From Pseudomonadota bacterium (GTDB lineage: Bacteria > Myxococcota_A > Polyangia > GCA-2747355), in assembly GCA_016702545.1 (NCBI GenBank), contig JADJDT010000006.1, positions 310,001 to 374,000 of the forward strand: 64,000 nucleotides of DNA. The letters are read 5' to 3'. The notes beneath the pieces are model-generated. The model saw only the letters and a program-made list of their open reading frames with translations. It did no database searches and was not told where the DNA came from. The translations under genes were made by a program, and so were the position numbers. Shown here one piece after another: positions 52,770 to 62,303 of this stretch; within the stretch, counting starts at the first letter, position 1, and every line of letters begins with the position of its first letter.

Positions 52770-52834
52770 GGCCGTGAGGTCTTAATTGTCGTTCGAGGGT
52801 TGCGTCGATGGCCAGTCGTGCCGAGGAGGTTTGC

Positions 52835-53353
52835 ATGGATCCCGAGAGCCAGCTCAAGCTCGATCCCGTGGCTGACGAGGAGGAAACCGGCGAGCCGGGA
52901 GGCGAGGACGAGGATGTGGCCGAGGTCAGTCGCAAGCTGCGCCGCAGGCGGCGGCGCGACCGGCCACGCAGCAAGACGATTGCGATGCGGCGCCTGACGC
53001 GCGAGGAGGTCAAGCAGGGTGCCCTGCTGCTGCCCTTCATGGACTACTCGAGGCCCAGGACGCGCGGCGACTGCGCTGGTGAGGAGCGCCCCTGCGCCTA
53101 CGTCAGCTGCAAGTACCACCTCTACCTCGACGTCAATCCGGAGACCGGGTCGATCAAGCTCAACTTCCCACACATCGATGTTTGGGAGATGCAGGACACC
53201 TGTGCCCTCGACATCGCGGGTCGTGGCGGCATCACGCTCGAGGACGTGGGCGAGATCATGAACCTGACGCGCGAGCGCATCCGCCAGGTCGAGGTGCGAG
53301 GCCTGCTGAAGCTGAAGATGAGCGCCGAGGAAGGCGACATCGCGCCGGGATAA
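52835..53353 (+). CDS. Small protein with sigma-region-4-like helix-turn-helix
   Basis: This encodes 172 residues; ATG 52835 is chosen because AGGAGG lies 5 bases upstream (an ATG at 52808 lacks a site). The acidic N-terminus is followed by a basic RRRRRRDRPRSK stretch. The C-terminal ITLEDVGEIMNLTRERIRQV matches region 4 of sigma-70 (the -35 recognition helix), but region 2 is absent. Four Cys (DCAGEERPCAYVSCKYH, DTC) could bind metal. It may act as a DNA-binding accessory or a reduced sigma-like factor. Confidence 0.75.
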   Translation: MDPESQLKLDPVADEEETGEPGGEDEDVAEVSRKLRRRRRRDRPRSKTIAMRRLTREEVKQGALLLPFMDYSRPRTRGDCAGEERPCAYVSCKYHLYLDVNPETGSIKLNFPHIDVWEMQDTCALDIAGRGGITLEDVGEIMNLTRERIRQVEVRGLLKLKMSAEEGDIAPG

Positions 53354-53463
53354 GCGCGCGGTGGTTGCCCTGCTCCTGGGGCTGGCGCGGCCGCTTGACC
53401 GGGTTGGAGGCCGATTGCTAGGTTGCACCGCCGCGCCGACCTGCGCGGGAAGGACGGTGCAAC

Positions 53464-55023
53464 ATGGCGCGGCTCGAGCGGGCGCTGCTCAGTGTCTCCG
53501 ACAAACGCGGCTTGGTCGATCTGGCGCGGGCCCTGCGGCGCCGCGGGGTCGAGCTGATCTCCTCCGGCGGGACGGCGACGCTGCTGCGCACGCACGACGT
53601 CCCGGTCACCACGGTCTCCGACTACACCGGCGCGCCCGAGATCCTCGACGGGCGGGTCAAGACGCTGCACCCGAAGATCTTCGGTGGGATTCTGGCGCGG
53701 CCGACGGCCGAGCACGACCGGCAACGCGCCGCGCACGGGATCGACGCGATCGACCTGGTCGTGGTCAACCTCTACCCCTTCGAGCAGACCGTGGCGCGCG
53801 CCGACACGACCCTGGACGAGGCCATCGAGCAGATCGACATCGGCGGGCCCTCGCTGATCCGCGCCGCCGCCAAGAACCACGAGCGCGTGGCCGTGGTGGT
53901 CGATCCCGAGGACTACGCGCCGCTGATCGCCGAGCTCGAGGCGCACGACGGGGAGGTCGGGCCGGCGCTGCGGCAGCGCTTGGCAACGCGGGCCTTCGGC
54001 TACACGGCGGCCTACGACGCGGCGATCAGCAACTACCTGCAGCAGGCGACGGCGCCGCAGCCCGGGTGGCCCGAGCTGCTCTCGCTGCAGCTACGCCGCG
54101 TGCAGCCGCTGCGTTACGGTGAGAACCCGCACCAGGCGGCGGCGTTCTATCTGCCGTCCAGTGCGAGCGGGCCGCGGCCGGCGCTGCCCTACGAGCAGCT
54201 GCAGGGCAAGGAGCTGAGCTACAACAACCTGCTCGACGCCGATGCGGCCTGGAGCCTGGCGCGCGAGTTGCCGGGCTGTGGGGTCTGCATCGTCAAACAC
54301 AGCAACCCCTGCGGTGCCGCGACGGCGGCGGTGGGTGCGACGGCGGAGGCCTTCCGCCGCGCGCTGGAGACCGATCCCGTCAGCGCCTTCGGCGGGATCG
54401 TCGGCTGCAACGAGGCGGTGGACGAGGCGCTGGCCCAGCAGCTCAACGAGTTGTTCCTCGAGGCCGTGATCGCGCCGGACTTCAGCGCCGAGGCCCTGGC
54501 GCTGCTGGGCAAGAAGAAGAAGGTCCGGGTGCTGCGGGTGCGGGCGAGCTCGCCCGGCGCCGCCGTGGCGGGGCGCTGGCGCACGGTGCTGGGCGGCGTG
54601 TTGCTGCAGGACGACGACCTGGCGGTCGAAGCGTTGGCGGCGGCCGAGCAGCGCAGCGTGGCCGCGGCGAGTGCCGCGCAGCTGGCGGATCTTCAGTTCG
54701 CCTGGATCGTGGCCAAGCACGTCAAGAGCAACGCGATCGTGCTGGCCAAGGACGGTCGGCTGTTGGGCGTGGGCGCCGGTCAGATGTCGCGCGTCGATTC
54801 CGTCGAGCTCGCCGTGCGCAAGGCGAGGTTGCCGCTGGCGGGCTGTGCGATGGCCTCCGATGCGTTCTTTCCGTTCCGCGATGGGATCGATCGCGCCGCC
54901 GCCGCGGGCGTCACGGCGGTGGTGCAGCCGGGGGGCTCCCTGCGCGACGAGGAGGTCATCGCCGCCGCCAATGAGCACGGGCTGGCGCTGCTCTTCACGG
55001 GCGTGCGGCATTTTCGTCATTGA
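53464..55023 (+). CDS. purH: Bifunctional AICAR transformylase/IMP cyclohydrolase
   Basis: This encodes 519 residues. The N-terminal MGS-like cyclohydrolase domain has LLSVSDKRGLVDLARAL, ISSGGTATLL and KTLHPKIFGGIL. The C-terminal transformylase domain has GENPHQAAAFY, KELSYNNLLDADAAW and CIVKHSNPCGAAT. It carries out the last two steps of IMP synthesis. It heads a purine operon with purD starting 27 bp on. Confidence 0.95.
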   Translation: MARLERALLSVSDKRGLVDLARALRRRGVELISSGGTATLLRTHDVPVTTVSDYTGAPEILDGRVKTLHPKIFGGILARPTAEHDRQRAAHGIDAIDLVVVNLYPFEQTVARADTTLDEAIEQIDIGGPSLIRAAAKNHERVAVVVDPEDYAPLIAELEAHDGEVGPALRQRLATRAFGYTAAYDAAISNYLQQATAPQPGWPELLSLQLRRVQPLRYGENPHQAAAFYLPSSASGPRPALPYEQLQGKELSYNNLLDADAAWSLARELPGCGVCIVKHSNPCGAATAAVGATAEAFRRALETDPVSAFGGIVGCNEAVDEALAQQLNELFLEAVIAPDFSAEALALLGKKKKVRVLRVRASSPGAAVAGRWRTVLGGVLLQDDDLAVEALAAAEQRSVAAASAAQLADLQFAWIVAKHVKSNAIVLAKDGRLLGVGAGQMSRVDSVELAVRKARLPLAGCAMASDAFFPFRDGIDRAAAAGVTAVVQPGGSLRDEEVIAAANEHGLALLFTGVRHFRH

Positions 55024-55050
55024 CGGGCCCGTGGAGCTGGAGAGCAAGCC

Positions 55051-56328
55051 GTGAAGGTACTGGTCGTGGGGGGAGGGGGGCGCGAGCACGCCTTGTGCTG
55101 GCGGTTGGCGCGCAGCCCGCAGCTGACGCGGCTCTACTGCGCGCCCGGCAATCCGGGCACCGCCGGGTGTGCGACCAACGTGGCGCTCGCCGCCGACGAT
55201 CTGACGGGGCTTGCCGATTTCGCTGCGCGCGAGGCGATCGATCTGACCGTCGTGGGGCCGGAGGTGCCGCTGTGCGAGGGGCTGCAGGCGGTCTTTGCGG
55301 CGCGTGGCTTACTGGTCTTCGGGCCGAGCCCCGCGGGCGCTCGGCTCGAGGGGTCGAAGGTCTTCGCCAAGCAGATCATGGCGCAGTGCGGCTTGCGCAC
55401 CGCCCCCTTCGCCGTCTGCGAGCGGCTGGCGGAGGCGACGGCGTATATCGGCGCGCATCCGGGCGCGCGGGTGGTCAAGGCCGACGGGTTGGCGGCGGGC
55501 AAGGGCGTGGTGGTCGCCGCCGACGCGGCGCAGGCGTGCCGGGCGGCGCGGGACTTCCTCGAGGGCGAGGTGCTCGGGCCGGCCGGTCGGCGCATCGTGA
55601 TCGAGGAGCGCCTGCGTGGCGAGGAGGTCTCGGTCCTGGCGCTCTGCGACGGCGAGCGGGTGCTGACGCTGCCCAGCTGCCAGGATCACAAGGCGGTGCT
55701 CGACGGTGACGAGGGTCCCAACACCGGGGGCATGGGCGCGTACTCCCCGGCGCCCGTGCTGGGGCCCGAGCTGCAGCGGCGGGTCGAAGAGGAGATCCTG
55801 CTGCCGGTCGTGCGGGGCCTGGCGGCCCAGGGCACGCCCTATCGCGGGGTGCTCTACGCCGGGCTGATGATCGTCGCGGGCGAGCCCTACGTGCTCGAGT
55901 TCAACTGCCGCTTCGGCGATCCCGAGACCCAGCCGCTGATGCTGCGTTGCAGCGCCGACCTGCTGCCCTATCTGTACGGCGCGGCCCGCGGCGAGCTGCC
56001 GCGGCAGCCACTGCAGTGGGATGATCGCGCGGCGCTCTGCGTCGTGCTGACCGCGGCGGGTTACCCGGGGCCCTACCGCAAGGGCCAGCCGATCACGGGC
56101 CTCGAGCAAGCCGAAGCGCTGGCCGATGTGGCGGTCTTCCACGGCGGGACGGCCCACGACGCGGACGGGCGGCTGGTCACGGCGGGTGGTCGCGTGCTCG
56201 GGGTCACGGCGCTGGGCGAGGACGTGGCGGCGGCGCAGCAGCGCGCCTATGCCGCGGTGCGTGCCATCGCTTGGGAGGGGCTGCATTACCGCCGGGACAT
56301 CGGCCACCGTGCGGTCGGTCGGCGCTGA
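55051..56328 (+). CDS. purD: Phosphoribosylamine-glycine ligase
   Basis: This encodes 425 residues of GAR synthetase type. The N-terminus is VLVVGGGGREHALCWRLA, the ATP-grasp part has VVKADGLAAGKGVVVA, and the active site contains PSCQDHKAVLDGDEGPNTGG then MGAYSPAPV and LEFNCRFGDPETQ. It joins phosphoribosylamine and glycine in purine synthesis. The downstream tsaC-like gene starts within or just after its end. Confidence 0.95.
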   Translation: MKVLVVGGGGREHALCWRLARSPQLTRLYCAPGNPGTAGCATNVALAADDLTGLADFAAREAIDLTVVGPEVPLCEGLQAVFAARGLLVFGPSPAGARLEGSKVFAKQIMAQCGLRTAPFAVCERLAEATAYIGAHPGARVVKADGLAAGKGVVVAADAAQACRAARDFLEGEVLGPAGRRIVIEERLRGEEVSVLALCDGERVLTLPSCQDHKAVLDGDEGPNTGGMGAYSPAPVLGPELQRRVEEEILLPVVRGLAAQGTPYRGVLYAGLMIVAGEPYVLEFNCRFGDPETQPLMLRCSADLLPYLYGAARGELPRQPLQWDDRAALCVVLTAAGYPGPYRKGQPITGLEQAEALADVAVFHGGTAHDADGRLVTAGGRVLGVTALGEDVAAAQQRAYAAVRAIAWEGLHYRRDIGHRAVGRR

Positions 56329-56344
56329 GCGCGGGGCAGCGGGC

Positions 56345-56971
56345 GTGGCGCTGGATGACGCGGCGGCGGGACCGACCGCGGTGCAGGTGCTAAGGGCGGA
56401 CGGCGCCGCGATCGCGCGGGCGGCAGTGCGCCTGCGCGACGAGGCCGCGGTGATCGGCTTTCCCACCGAGACCTGCTACGGCCTGGCGGCTGCGCTCGAT
56501 CTGGCGGGGCTGGCGCGACTGCAGCGCGTGAAGGGACGTGCGTCCGAGCACGCGCTGCCGGTGATCGTGGCCGATCGCGCGATGCTCGAGTCGCTGGTGC
56601 CGCGCCTGCCCCCGCTGGCCGAACGTCTGATCGCGCGCCATTGGCCGGGGCCCTTGACCCTGGTGTTGCCGGCCGCGGCAGGTCTCCCGGCTGCGATCGT
56701 TGGGCCGGGGGGCGGGGTGGGCGTGCGGATCTCCTCCGATCCCGTGGCTCAACAGCTGGTGCGAGCGGTTGGAGCGCCGATCACGGCCACCAGCGCCAAT
56801 CGCTCCGGTGCCCAGCCGGCCACCGTGGCGCTGCAGGCGGCGCTGCTCGGTGTGGCGTTGGTGCTCGATGATGGGCCCCGTGAGGAGCCGCCGACGACGC
56901 TGGTCGAGCTGCTCGGCACGGCGCGGGTGCTGCGGCAGGGACGTTGCGTTGTCGACCTCGGCGGAGCTTGA
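56345..56971 (+). CDS. tsaC: YrdC/Sua5-family threonylcarbamoyl-AMP synthase
   Basis: This encodes about 208 residues from GTG 56345; a GTG at 56309 inside purD is also possible. The signature is VIGFPTETCYGLAAALD, with KGRASEHALPVIVADR, WPGPLTLVLPA and GAPITATSANRSGAQPA. The enzyme makes threonylcarbamoyl-adenylate for the t6A tRNA modification. It overlaps the following methyltransferase gene by 23 bp. Confidence 0.88.
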   Translation: MALDDAAAGPTAVQVLRADGAAIARAAVRLRDEAAVIGFPTETCYGLAAALDLAGLARLQRVKGRASEHALPVIVADRAMLESLVPRLPPLAERLIARHWPGPLTLVLPAAAGLPAAIVGPGGGVGVRISSDPVAQQLVRAVGAPITATSANRSGAQPATVALQAALLGVALVLDDGPREEPPTTLVELLGTARVLRQGRCVVDLGGA

Positions 56972-57797
56972 ACGCCGGCCGTCGGGCCTCACCGACGACC
57001 CGATTCTGCGCGGCGCGCTGCGCTTGCTGCAGCCCGCGCTGGGCTATCGCTTCAACCTGGATGCCCTGCTGCTGGCGCACTTCGCGGCCGCGGCGTTGTC
57101 CGAGCCTCCCACGCTGCTGATCGATCTCGGTGCGGGTTGTGGGGTCGTCGGGCTGCTGCTGGCGCGGCGCTGGACCCGCTGTCGCGCGCGGTTGATCGAG
57201 CGCCAGTCGGCGCTCGCGCAGCTGGCGGCGCAGAACGTCACGCGCAATGGCCTGGCGGCCCGCGTGCGGGTGTTCAGCGGTGACCTGCGGCGGGTAGCGC
57301 TGTGGCGACCGCGAGCCACGACGCGGCGCGTGCTGGTGGTCTGCAACCCACCCTTCTTCTCGCTCGCGCGGGGACGTTGCAGCCCCAATCGGACGGTGGC
57401 TGAGGCCAAGCACGAGCTGACCTGCACCTTGGCCGAGCTGCTGGACGCCAGCGCCCGCGGTTTGCGCCCCGGCGATGCGCTGGCGCTGATCCACCTGGCG
57501 ACGCGTCGCGAGGAGCTGCTACGACTGCTGGGTGAGCATGGGCTCGCGCCGCAGCGGCAGCGGCTGGTGCTGCCCGCACCCGGCCGCGAGGCGACGCGCG
57601 TGCTGCTGCTGGCGCGTCGCCTCGCGGATCGCGCTCGCGGCGAGGGCGCGGCGAAGACGGTGCCGTGCGCGGGGTCGAGCGAGGATCCGCCCCTGGTGGT
57701 GCATTGCGCGCCGGGGGTATACTCCGCCGAACTGCGCCAGCTGCTGGGCGACGAGCAAACGGTCCCGCCGGGACCGCCGAGGGCGAGGAAACTGTGA
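56949..57797 (+). CDS. TrmN6-like N6-adenine methyltransferase
   Basis: This encodes about 282 residues, probably from TTG 56949, with GCAGGGA upstream. The Rossmann methyltransferase core has LIDLGAGCGVVGLLLARRW and the catalytic (N/D)PP(F/Y) motif VVCNPPFFS, followed by RTVAEAKHELTCTLAELL. This matches tRNA (adenine37-N6) methyltransferases (YfiC/TrmN6). A C-terminal extension of about 60 residues is extra. The end ARKL lies in the duplicated junction before purA, with stop TGA overlapping an ATG (TGATG). Confidence 0.8.
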   Translation: MSTSAELERRPSGLTDDPILRGALRLLQPALGYRFNLDALLLAHFAAAALSEPPTLLIDLGAGCGVVGLLLARRWTRCRARLIERQSALAQLAAQNVTRNGLAARVRVFSGDLRRVALWRPRATTRRVLVVCNPPFFSLARGRCSPNRTVAEAKHELTCTLAELLDASARGLRPGDALALIHLATRREELLRLLGEHGLAPQRQRLVLPAPGREATRVLLLARRLADRARGEGAAKTVPCAGSSEDPPLVVHCAPGVYSAELRQLLGDEQTVPPGPPRARKL

Positions 57798-57824
57798 TGG
57801 GTAAGAGGAAACTGTGATGGGTAA
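57785..57824 (+). repeat. Two tandem 20-bp copies of the methyltransferase/purA junction
   Basis: GAGGAAACTGTGATGGGTAA occurs at 57785-57804 and again at 57805-57824 without change. Each copy holds a ribosome binding site (GAGG) and an ATG. The first ATG (57797) overlaps the methyltransferase stop and opens a six-codon frame (MGKRKL) whose TGA overlaps the true purA ATG at 57817. Confidence 0.92.
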
Positions 57825-59106
57825 TCTGTCCGTGGTGGGCGCGCAGTGGGGGGACGAGGGCAAGGGCAAGGTCGTGGACCTGTTGACGGCGCGCGCCGAC
57901 ATCGTGGTGCGCTTCGCCGGTGGCAGCAATGCCGGCCATACCCTGGTCGTGGACGGCAAGAGAATCGTGGTTCACTTGCTGCCCAGCGGGGTCGTGCACC
58001 GCGGCAAGGTTTGCGTGCTCGGGGACGGCGTGGTGGTCGATCCCGAGGGGCTGTTGCGAGAGCTGAGCGACCTGGAGGCGATTGGGCTGCGGCCGGAGCC
58101 CGCGGGGCTGCGGCTCAGCGCCCGGGCGCATCTGGTGCTGCCCTACCATCGAGAACTCGATCGGCGGCGTGAGGGCGTGTCCGAGGCACTGGGTACCACG
58201 CAGCGCGGCATCGGTCCGGCCTACGAGGACAAGATGGCCCGGCGCGGCTTGCGCGTCTGCGATCTGCGCGTGCCCGAGCGGCTGCGGGCGCGCCTCCAGG
58301 CAGCCGTCGAGCAGGTCAATCCACAGCTCGAGCGGCTCGGGGGTCCGCGCTTCACCGTGGACGATTTGCTGCCGCCCTTGCTCGACCACGCCCGACAGCT
58401 CGAGCCCTTCATCGAGGACACGGGGGCCTTTCTGCAGCGCGCCTTGGCGGCTGGGCAGCAGGTGCTGTTCGAGGGGGCGCAGGGTGTGCTGCTGGACATC
58501 GATCACGGCACTTATCCCTACGTCACCTCGAGCACCACGCTCGCCGGTGGCGCCGCCGCCGGGGCCGGTGTGGCACCGCGTGACCTCGGTGCCGTCGTGG
58601 GCGTGGCCAAGGCCTACGTCACGCGCGTCGGCAAGGGTCCCTTTCCCACCGAGCTCGCGGGTGAGGAGGGTGCGAGGTTGCGCCAGGCGGGCGCCGAGTT
58701 TGGCTCGACGACGGGGCGACCGCGGCGCTGCGGTTGGCTCGACTTGCCGCAGCTGCGCTACGCCGCGCGGGTCGGTGGGCTAGACTGGCTGGCGTTGACC
58801 AAGGCCGACGTCCTCTCCGGGATCGAGCAAACGAAGGTTTGCGTCGCCTACCGCTGGCGCGGCAAGCGGCTCGATACGCCGCCGGTCGACGCCGAGGATC
58901 TGGCCCAGGTCGAGCCCGTCTACGAGCCGCTGACGGCGTTCAGTGGCTCGCTGCGCGAGGTGCGCGACTACGAGGCGCTGCCGGCGGGGCTGCGGGAGCT
59001 GGTGGCGCTGATCGAGCGCGAGGTCGGCGTGCGGGTCGGGTTGGTGTCGCTGGGGCCGCAGCGCGAGCAGACCATCTTGCGGCACGGCTTCCAGGCCGCG
59101 CCGTGA
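57817..59106 (+). CDS. purA: Adenylosuccinate synthetase
   Basis: This encodes 429 residues from ATG 57817 (second of two duplicated starts). Motifs are standard: VVGAQWGDEGKGKVVDLL, FAGGSNAGHTLVV, GTTQRGIGPAYEDK, FEGAQGVLLDIDHGTYPYVT and SFGSTTGRPRRCGWLD-like EFGSTTGRPRRCGWLD. It links IMP and aspartate using GTP on the way to AMP. It is the last gene of the purH-purD-tsaC-methyltransferase-purA run. Confidence 0.95.
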   Translation: MGNLSVVGAQWGDEGKGKVVDLLTARADIVVRFAGGSNAGHTLVVDGKRIVVHLLPSGVVHRGKVCVLGDGVVVDPEGLLRELSDLEAIGLRPEPAGLRLSARAHLVLPYHRELDRRREGVSEALGTTQRGIGPAYEDKMARRGLRVCDLRVPERLRARLQAAVEQVNPQLERLGGPRFTVDDLLPPLLDHARQLEPFIEDTGAFLQRALAAGQQVLFEGAQGVLLDIDHGTYPYVTSSTTLAGGAAAGAGVAPRDLGAVVGVAKAYVTRVGKGPFPTELAGEEGARLRQAGAEFGSTTGRPRRCGWLDLPQLRYAARVGGLDWLALTKADVLSGIEQTKVCVAYRWRGKRLDTPPVDAEDLAQVEPVYEPLTAFSGSLREVRDYEALPAGLRELVALIEREVGVRVGLVSLGPQREQTILRHGFQAAP

Positions 59107-59295
59107 CCCGCGGCACGGTGCGAAAGCTACGTTATCCCAGCCAAATTGCGTTCAGCCGGATGGCTCTTCTATAATGCTGCGGTTGGGCGATGGGTGTTCA
59201 GGCTGTCGGTTACTCCGACACGCTCCCTGCATCGCGCGGGATCAGGCGCGGACCCGTCCGGCGGCGGGACTGAGGGACGCGCGGCGAGGCACAAG

Positions 59296-61127
59296 ATGAG
59301 GATCACCTGCGACAGCTGTGGGGCCAAGTACTCGATCGCCGACGAGAAGGTACGTGGCAAGGTATTCAAGATTCGCTGCAAGAAGTGCTCGAACATCGTC
59401 GTCGTGCGCGGCACGGCGGCAGGTGGCGGGGCGATGGCAGCGCCGGACACCGCGGAGGTCGTGCCCAGCGCTGCGGGCGACCAGGAAAGCGCCGATGCTC
59501 CGGTCTGGCACCTCGTCATCGGGCGCGATCAGGTCGGCCCGCTGACGGCGGCCCAGGTGCGCGAGCACCTCGAGAGCGGCGCGATCGACGGCAATAGCTA
59601 CGTCTGGCGTGAGGGCTATGCCGACTGGGCGCGGCTGGCCTCGGTCGCTGAGCTCGGCGCACTGACCGAGGGAGGCGAGCAGGCGGCGCCGTGGACCGAT
59701 GGGGGCGCGGGGCCGAGGGGGCGAGAGCCTGGCCACGGCTCCCGCGGCGCGGAGGGCGCGGGCCGCACGGCCGGCAGTCTGGCGCCGGTCGGAGGCGCCG
59801 AGCGCGAGCCCAGCGGCGGTGCGTTTGCGGGCCTCGGGCCGCAGGGCGTCGCTTCCCGCGGTGGACTGTTCTCCGCGCCGGGCGGTGCCGGCGCCGGCGG
59901 CAGCGACCTCTTCCCCAGCACCTCGGCGGGATCCGCGGCCGCCGAGCCCATGTTCCCCGGTGACGACACGAGCGTCGGCGCAGTCGCGGAGGCCATGTCG
60001 GGGCCGCGCATGACGGGCCAGCGGGGCGAGAACTCGGTGCTCTTCAGCCTGGCCAACCTGCAGGCGTTGGCCACGGGTGGTCCCGCGGCCGGCCCGACCG
60101 GGGGGCGTTTGCTGCCACGACCGGGAGCGCGTCGCCAGCCGATGGCGGTAGCTCCGGTCTGCTGAACATCCGCGCGATGGCGGCGGCGACCGTTCCTGCC
60201 GCGGGTCGACGCGCGACCAGCGATGACGAGCTGCCCGCGTACGGCGGCTTCGCCGCGCCGATCGCGGCGGCACCTGTGCTCTTCCCGACGGCCGTCGACG
60301 AGCGGCCCTCCTGGCTGTTGCCCGTGCTGATCGGCGTGGGTGGGCTGCTGCTGGCGGTGATCGCGGTGTTGGTGGTCGTGCTGCTGCGGCGGCCCGCCGT
60401 GCAGCTGGTGCCGGCGCCAGCGCAGCAGGTCGCTGTCGTGGCCGGGCAGGGGAGTGCCGTGCCGGCGGATCCGGGAACGGCAGAAACCCCCGATCGGAAG
60501 CCCCAGCTCGTGCCGGCGACCGCGGCGCCCGCGGCGACGCCGGCGCCGGTCGGCGGCGGTGGACCGGCCGCGGCAACCGGGGTGGGCTCGGGCGGACGTC
60601 AGGGCGGCGCGGGAGGGCGGCCCCGCCCGGTGACGCGGCGCCCTGACGGTGAGCCGGCAGCGGGTGGCGAGGCCGCCGCGCAGCCCGATCGCGATCCCAC
60701 TGCGGCGACCCCAGCGTCCCCGCCCCCACGGCGACCGACCCCCGAGCGAGGGCGCGACGATCTGGACAACATGATCGACGAGGCGATCACCCGGCGCCAA
60801 GGGGGGGCCGCCAAGCCCGCGGCCGGCGGTGGTGAAGCGGCCCCCGCGGGGGCGCTGCCGGAGCGTTTGTCGCGCTCGCAGATCATGGACACCATGGCGA
60901 CCGTCAAGGGCCGCGTTCAGGCCTGCTACGACCGCTACAAGGTGCCGGGTCTGACCAACGTGCAGCTGAAGATCGCCGGCAGTGGGCAGATCCAATCGGC
61001 GGCGGTCGAGGGGCTCTTTGCGGGGACAGAGACCGGTGCCTGTGTCGAGTCCGCCGTCCGCGGAGCGCGCTTTCCGGCCTTCGCCGCGCCCTCGATGTCG
61101 ATCAAGTACCCCTTCATGCTGCGCTGA
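59296..61127 (+). CDS. AgmX/GltJ-like protein (zinc ribbon, GYF, TonB-like tail), one frameshift
   Basis: ATG 59296 follows GCGAGGCAC. Residues about 1-37 form an MJ0042-type zinc ribbon (CDSCGAKYSI...CKKCSNIVVV). A GYF domain follows at about 70-120 (WHLVIGRDQVGPLTAAQVRE). The frame breaks in a run of six G at 60100-60105; with one more G it reads PTGGAFAATTGSASPADGG, then IRAMAAATVPAAGRR, and continues to 61127. One transmembrane helix (LLPVLIGVGGLLLAVIAVLV) and a periplasmic C-terminal domain follow (MDTMATVKGRVQACYDRYKV, with an AgmX/PglI-type tail). In Myxococcus, GltJ anchors the gliding motor across the inner membrane. A role in motility or envelope force transfer here is inference. 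Confidence 0.82.
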
Positions 61128-62278
61128 TGCGCGGGCGCCAGGCGTTCGTTCGGCTGGGGGCGGGCGCTCTGCTGCTGTTCGCCGGGTGGGCCCGCGCCGC
61201 ACCATCGCTCGAGGTCGAGGGTTGGGGCCGCGCCCGTGCCGTCGCCGGCGACCTCGTGCAGGCGCGCGCCCAGGCGCTCGTGCAGGCGCGCCGCGAGGCC
61301 GTGGGGCGCGCCCTCGCGCTGGTGGTCGGAACGGGCGAGGGTGGGCGTGGCGGCCCGCCGCCCGCGTTGCCGTCGATCGACGAGGGCCGCTACGTTCGCG
61401 CGCTGCGCGTCGTCGAGGAACAACAGCTTGGCGACGAGCTCGTGCTGCGCGTGGCGGTGGTCTGCGACCTGGAGCGACTGCGGCGCGAGGTCGTGGCGGT
61501 GCCCTCGTCGGCGGTCGCCGCGCCAGCGCCGCCGCCGACGCAGCTCGGCGTCTTTGCGGAGGTGGAGGGGGCGGGAGCTGGCCCGCAGCTCGAGGGCCTG
61601 TCCCGGTCGCTGCGCCTCGCCGCGCTCGAGGCGCTTCGCCAGCGCGGGCTGTCGGCCGAGGCGCTCCCCGGCGCCTCGTGGGTCGTGGCGCAGCGTGGGG
61701 CGCGACGACGCGGGCTGACGCCGACGCTGCGACTGCGCGTCCGCCTCGCTCCGCCGCGCGGCCGCTTGCCGGGTCTGGAGTGGCCGCTGGTGCTGGCCTC
61801 GGCGCGAGTGCTGGTGTATCGCTCGGCTCCGGGCGGCGCCGAGGGGCTGGCTCAGCGGGCCACGGCTTGGGGCGCTGCGGCGACGGTCGTGGCGGCGCAG
61901 GAGGATGCCGCGCTGGCGGCCGCGAGGCAGGCGCTCGGCCCCGTCCTGGCGGAGACCGTGGCGCGCGGTCAAGGTGCGCGCCGCGTGGAGGGTGCGGCCG
62001 TGCTGCACCTGAGCGCGCTGGCGGCGTGGTCGGCCTACGAGCGGTTATGCGCCAACCTTCGGCAGCAGGCGGTGGGGCTGACCCGTTGCGAGGTCGAACG
62101 CGTGAGGGCGGAGGCGGCGCAGGTGGCCGTCGAGCCCGCGCCGGCCGGACCGCTGCTGGCGGCGCTGCTGGCGGCGAGCGAGCTGGGCGAGTGGATCGTC
62201 CGCGTCGACGACGTGCAGCCGCGGGAGCTGTGGGCGACGCTGCTGCGCCGCACGCCCTCGCTGCCGGGGGCGCCCTGA
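61127..62278 (+). CDS. Exported protein of unknown function
   Basis: This encodes 383 residues. Its ATG overlaps the stop of the GltJ-like gene (TGATG), so the two are coupled. A signal peptide (GAGALLLFAGWARAA) is followed by EVEGWGRARAVAGDLVQARA, the pattern at the start of FlgT-like or LPP20-like domains. The rest is Ala/Arg-rich and mostly alpha/beta without catalytic motifs. It probably works with the GltJ-like protein in the envelope. Confidence 0.65.
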   Translation: MRGRQAFVRLGAGALLLFAGWARAAPSLEVEGWGRARAVAGDLVQARAQALVQARREAVGRALALVVGTGEGGRGGPPPALPSIDEGRYVRALRVVEEQQLGDELVLRVAVVCDLERLRREVVAVPSSAVAAPAPPPTQLGVFAEVEGAGAGPQLEGLSRSLRLAALEALRQRGLSAEALPGASWVVAQRGARRRGLTPTLRLRVRLAPPRGRLPGLEWPLVLASARVLVYRSAPGGAEGLAQRATAWGAAATVVAAQEDAALAAARQALGPVLAETVARGQGARRVEGAAVLHLSALAAWSAYERLCANLRQQAVGLTRCEVERVRAEAAQVAVEPAPAGPLLAALLAASELGEWIVRVDDVQPRELWATLLRRTPSLPGAP

Positions 62279-62303
62279 TGGCGGCCCCGTGGAGGTCTGG
62301 GCG

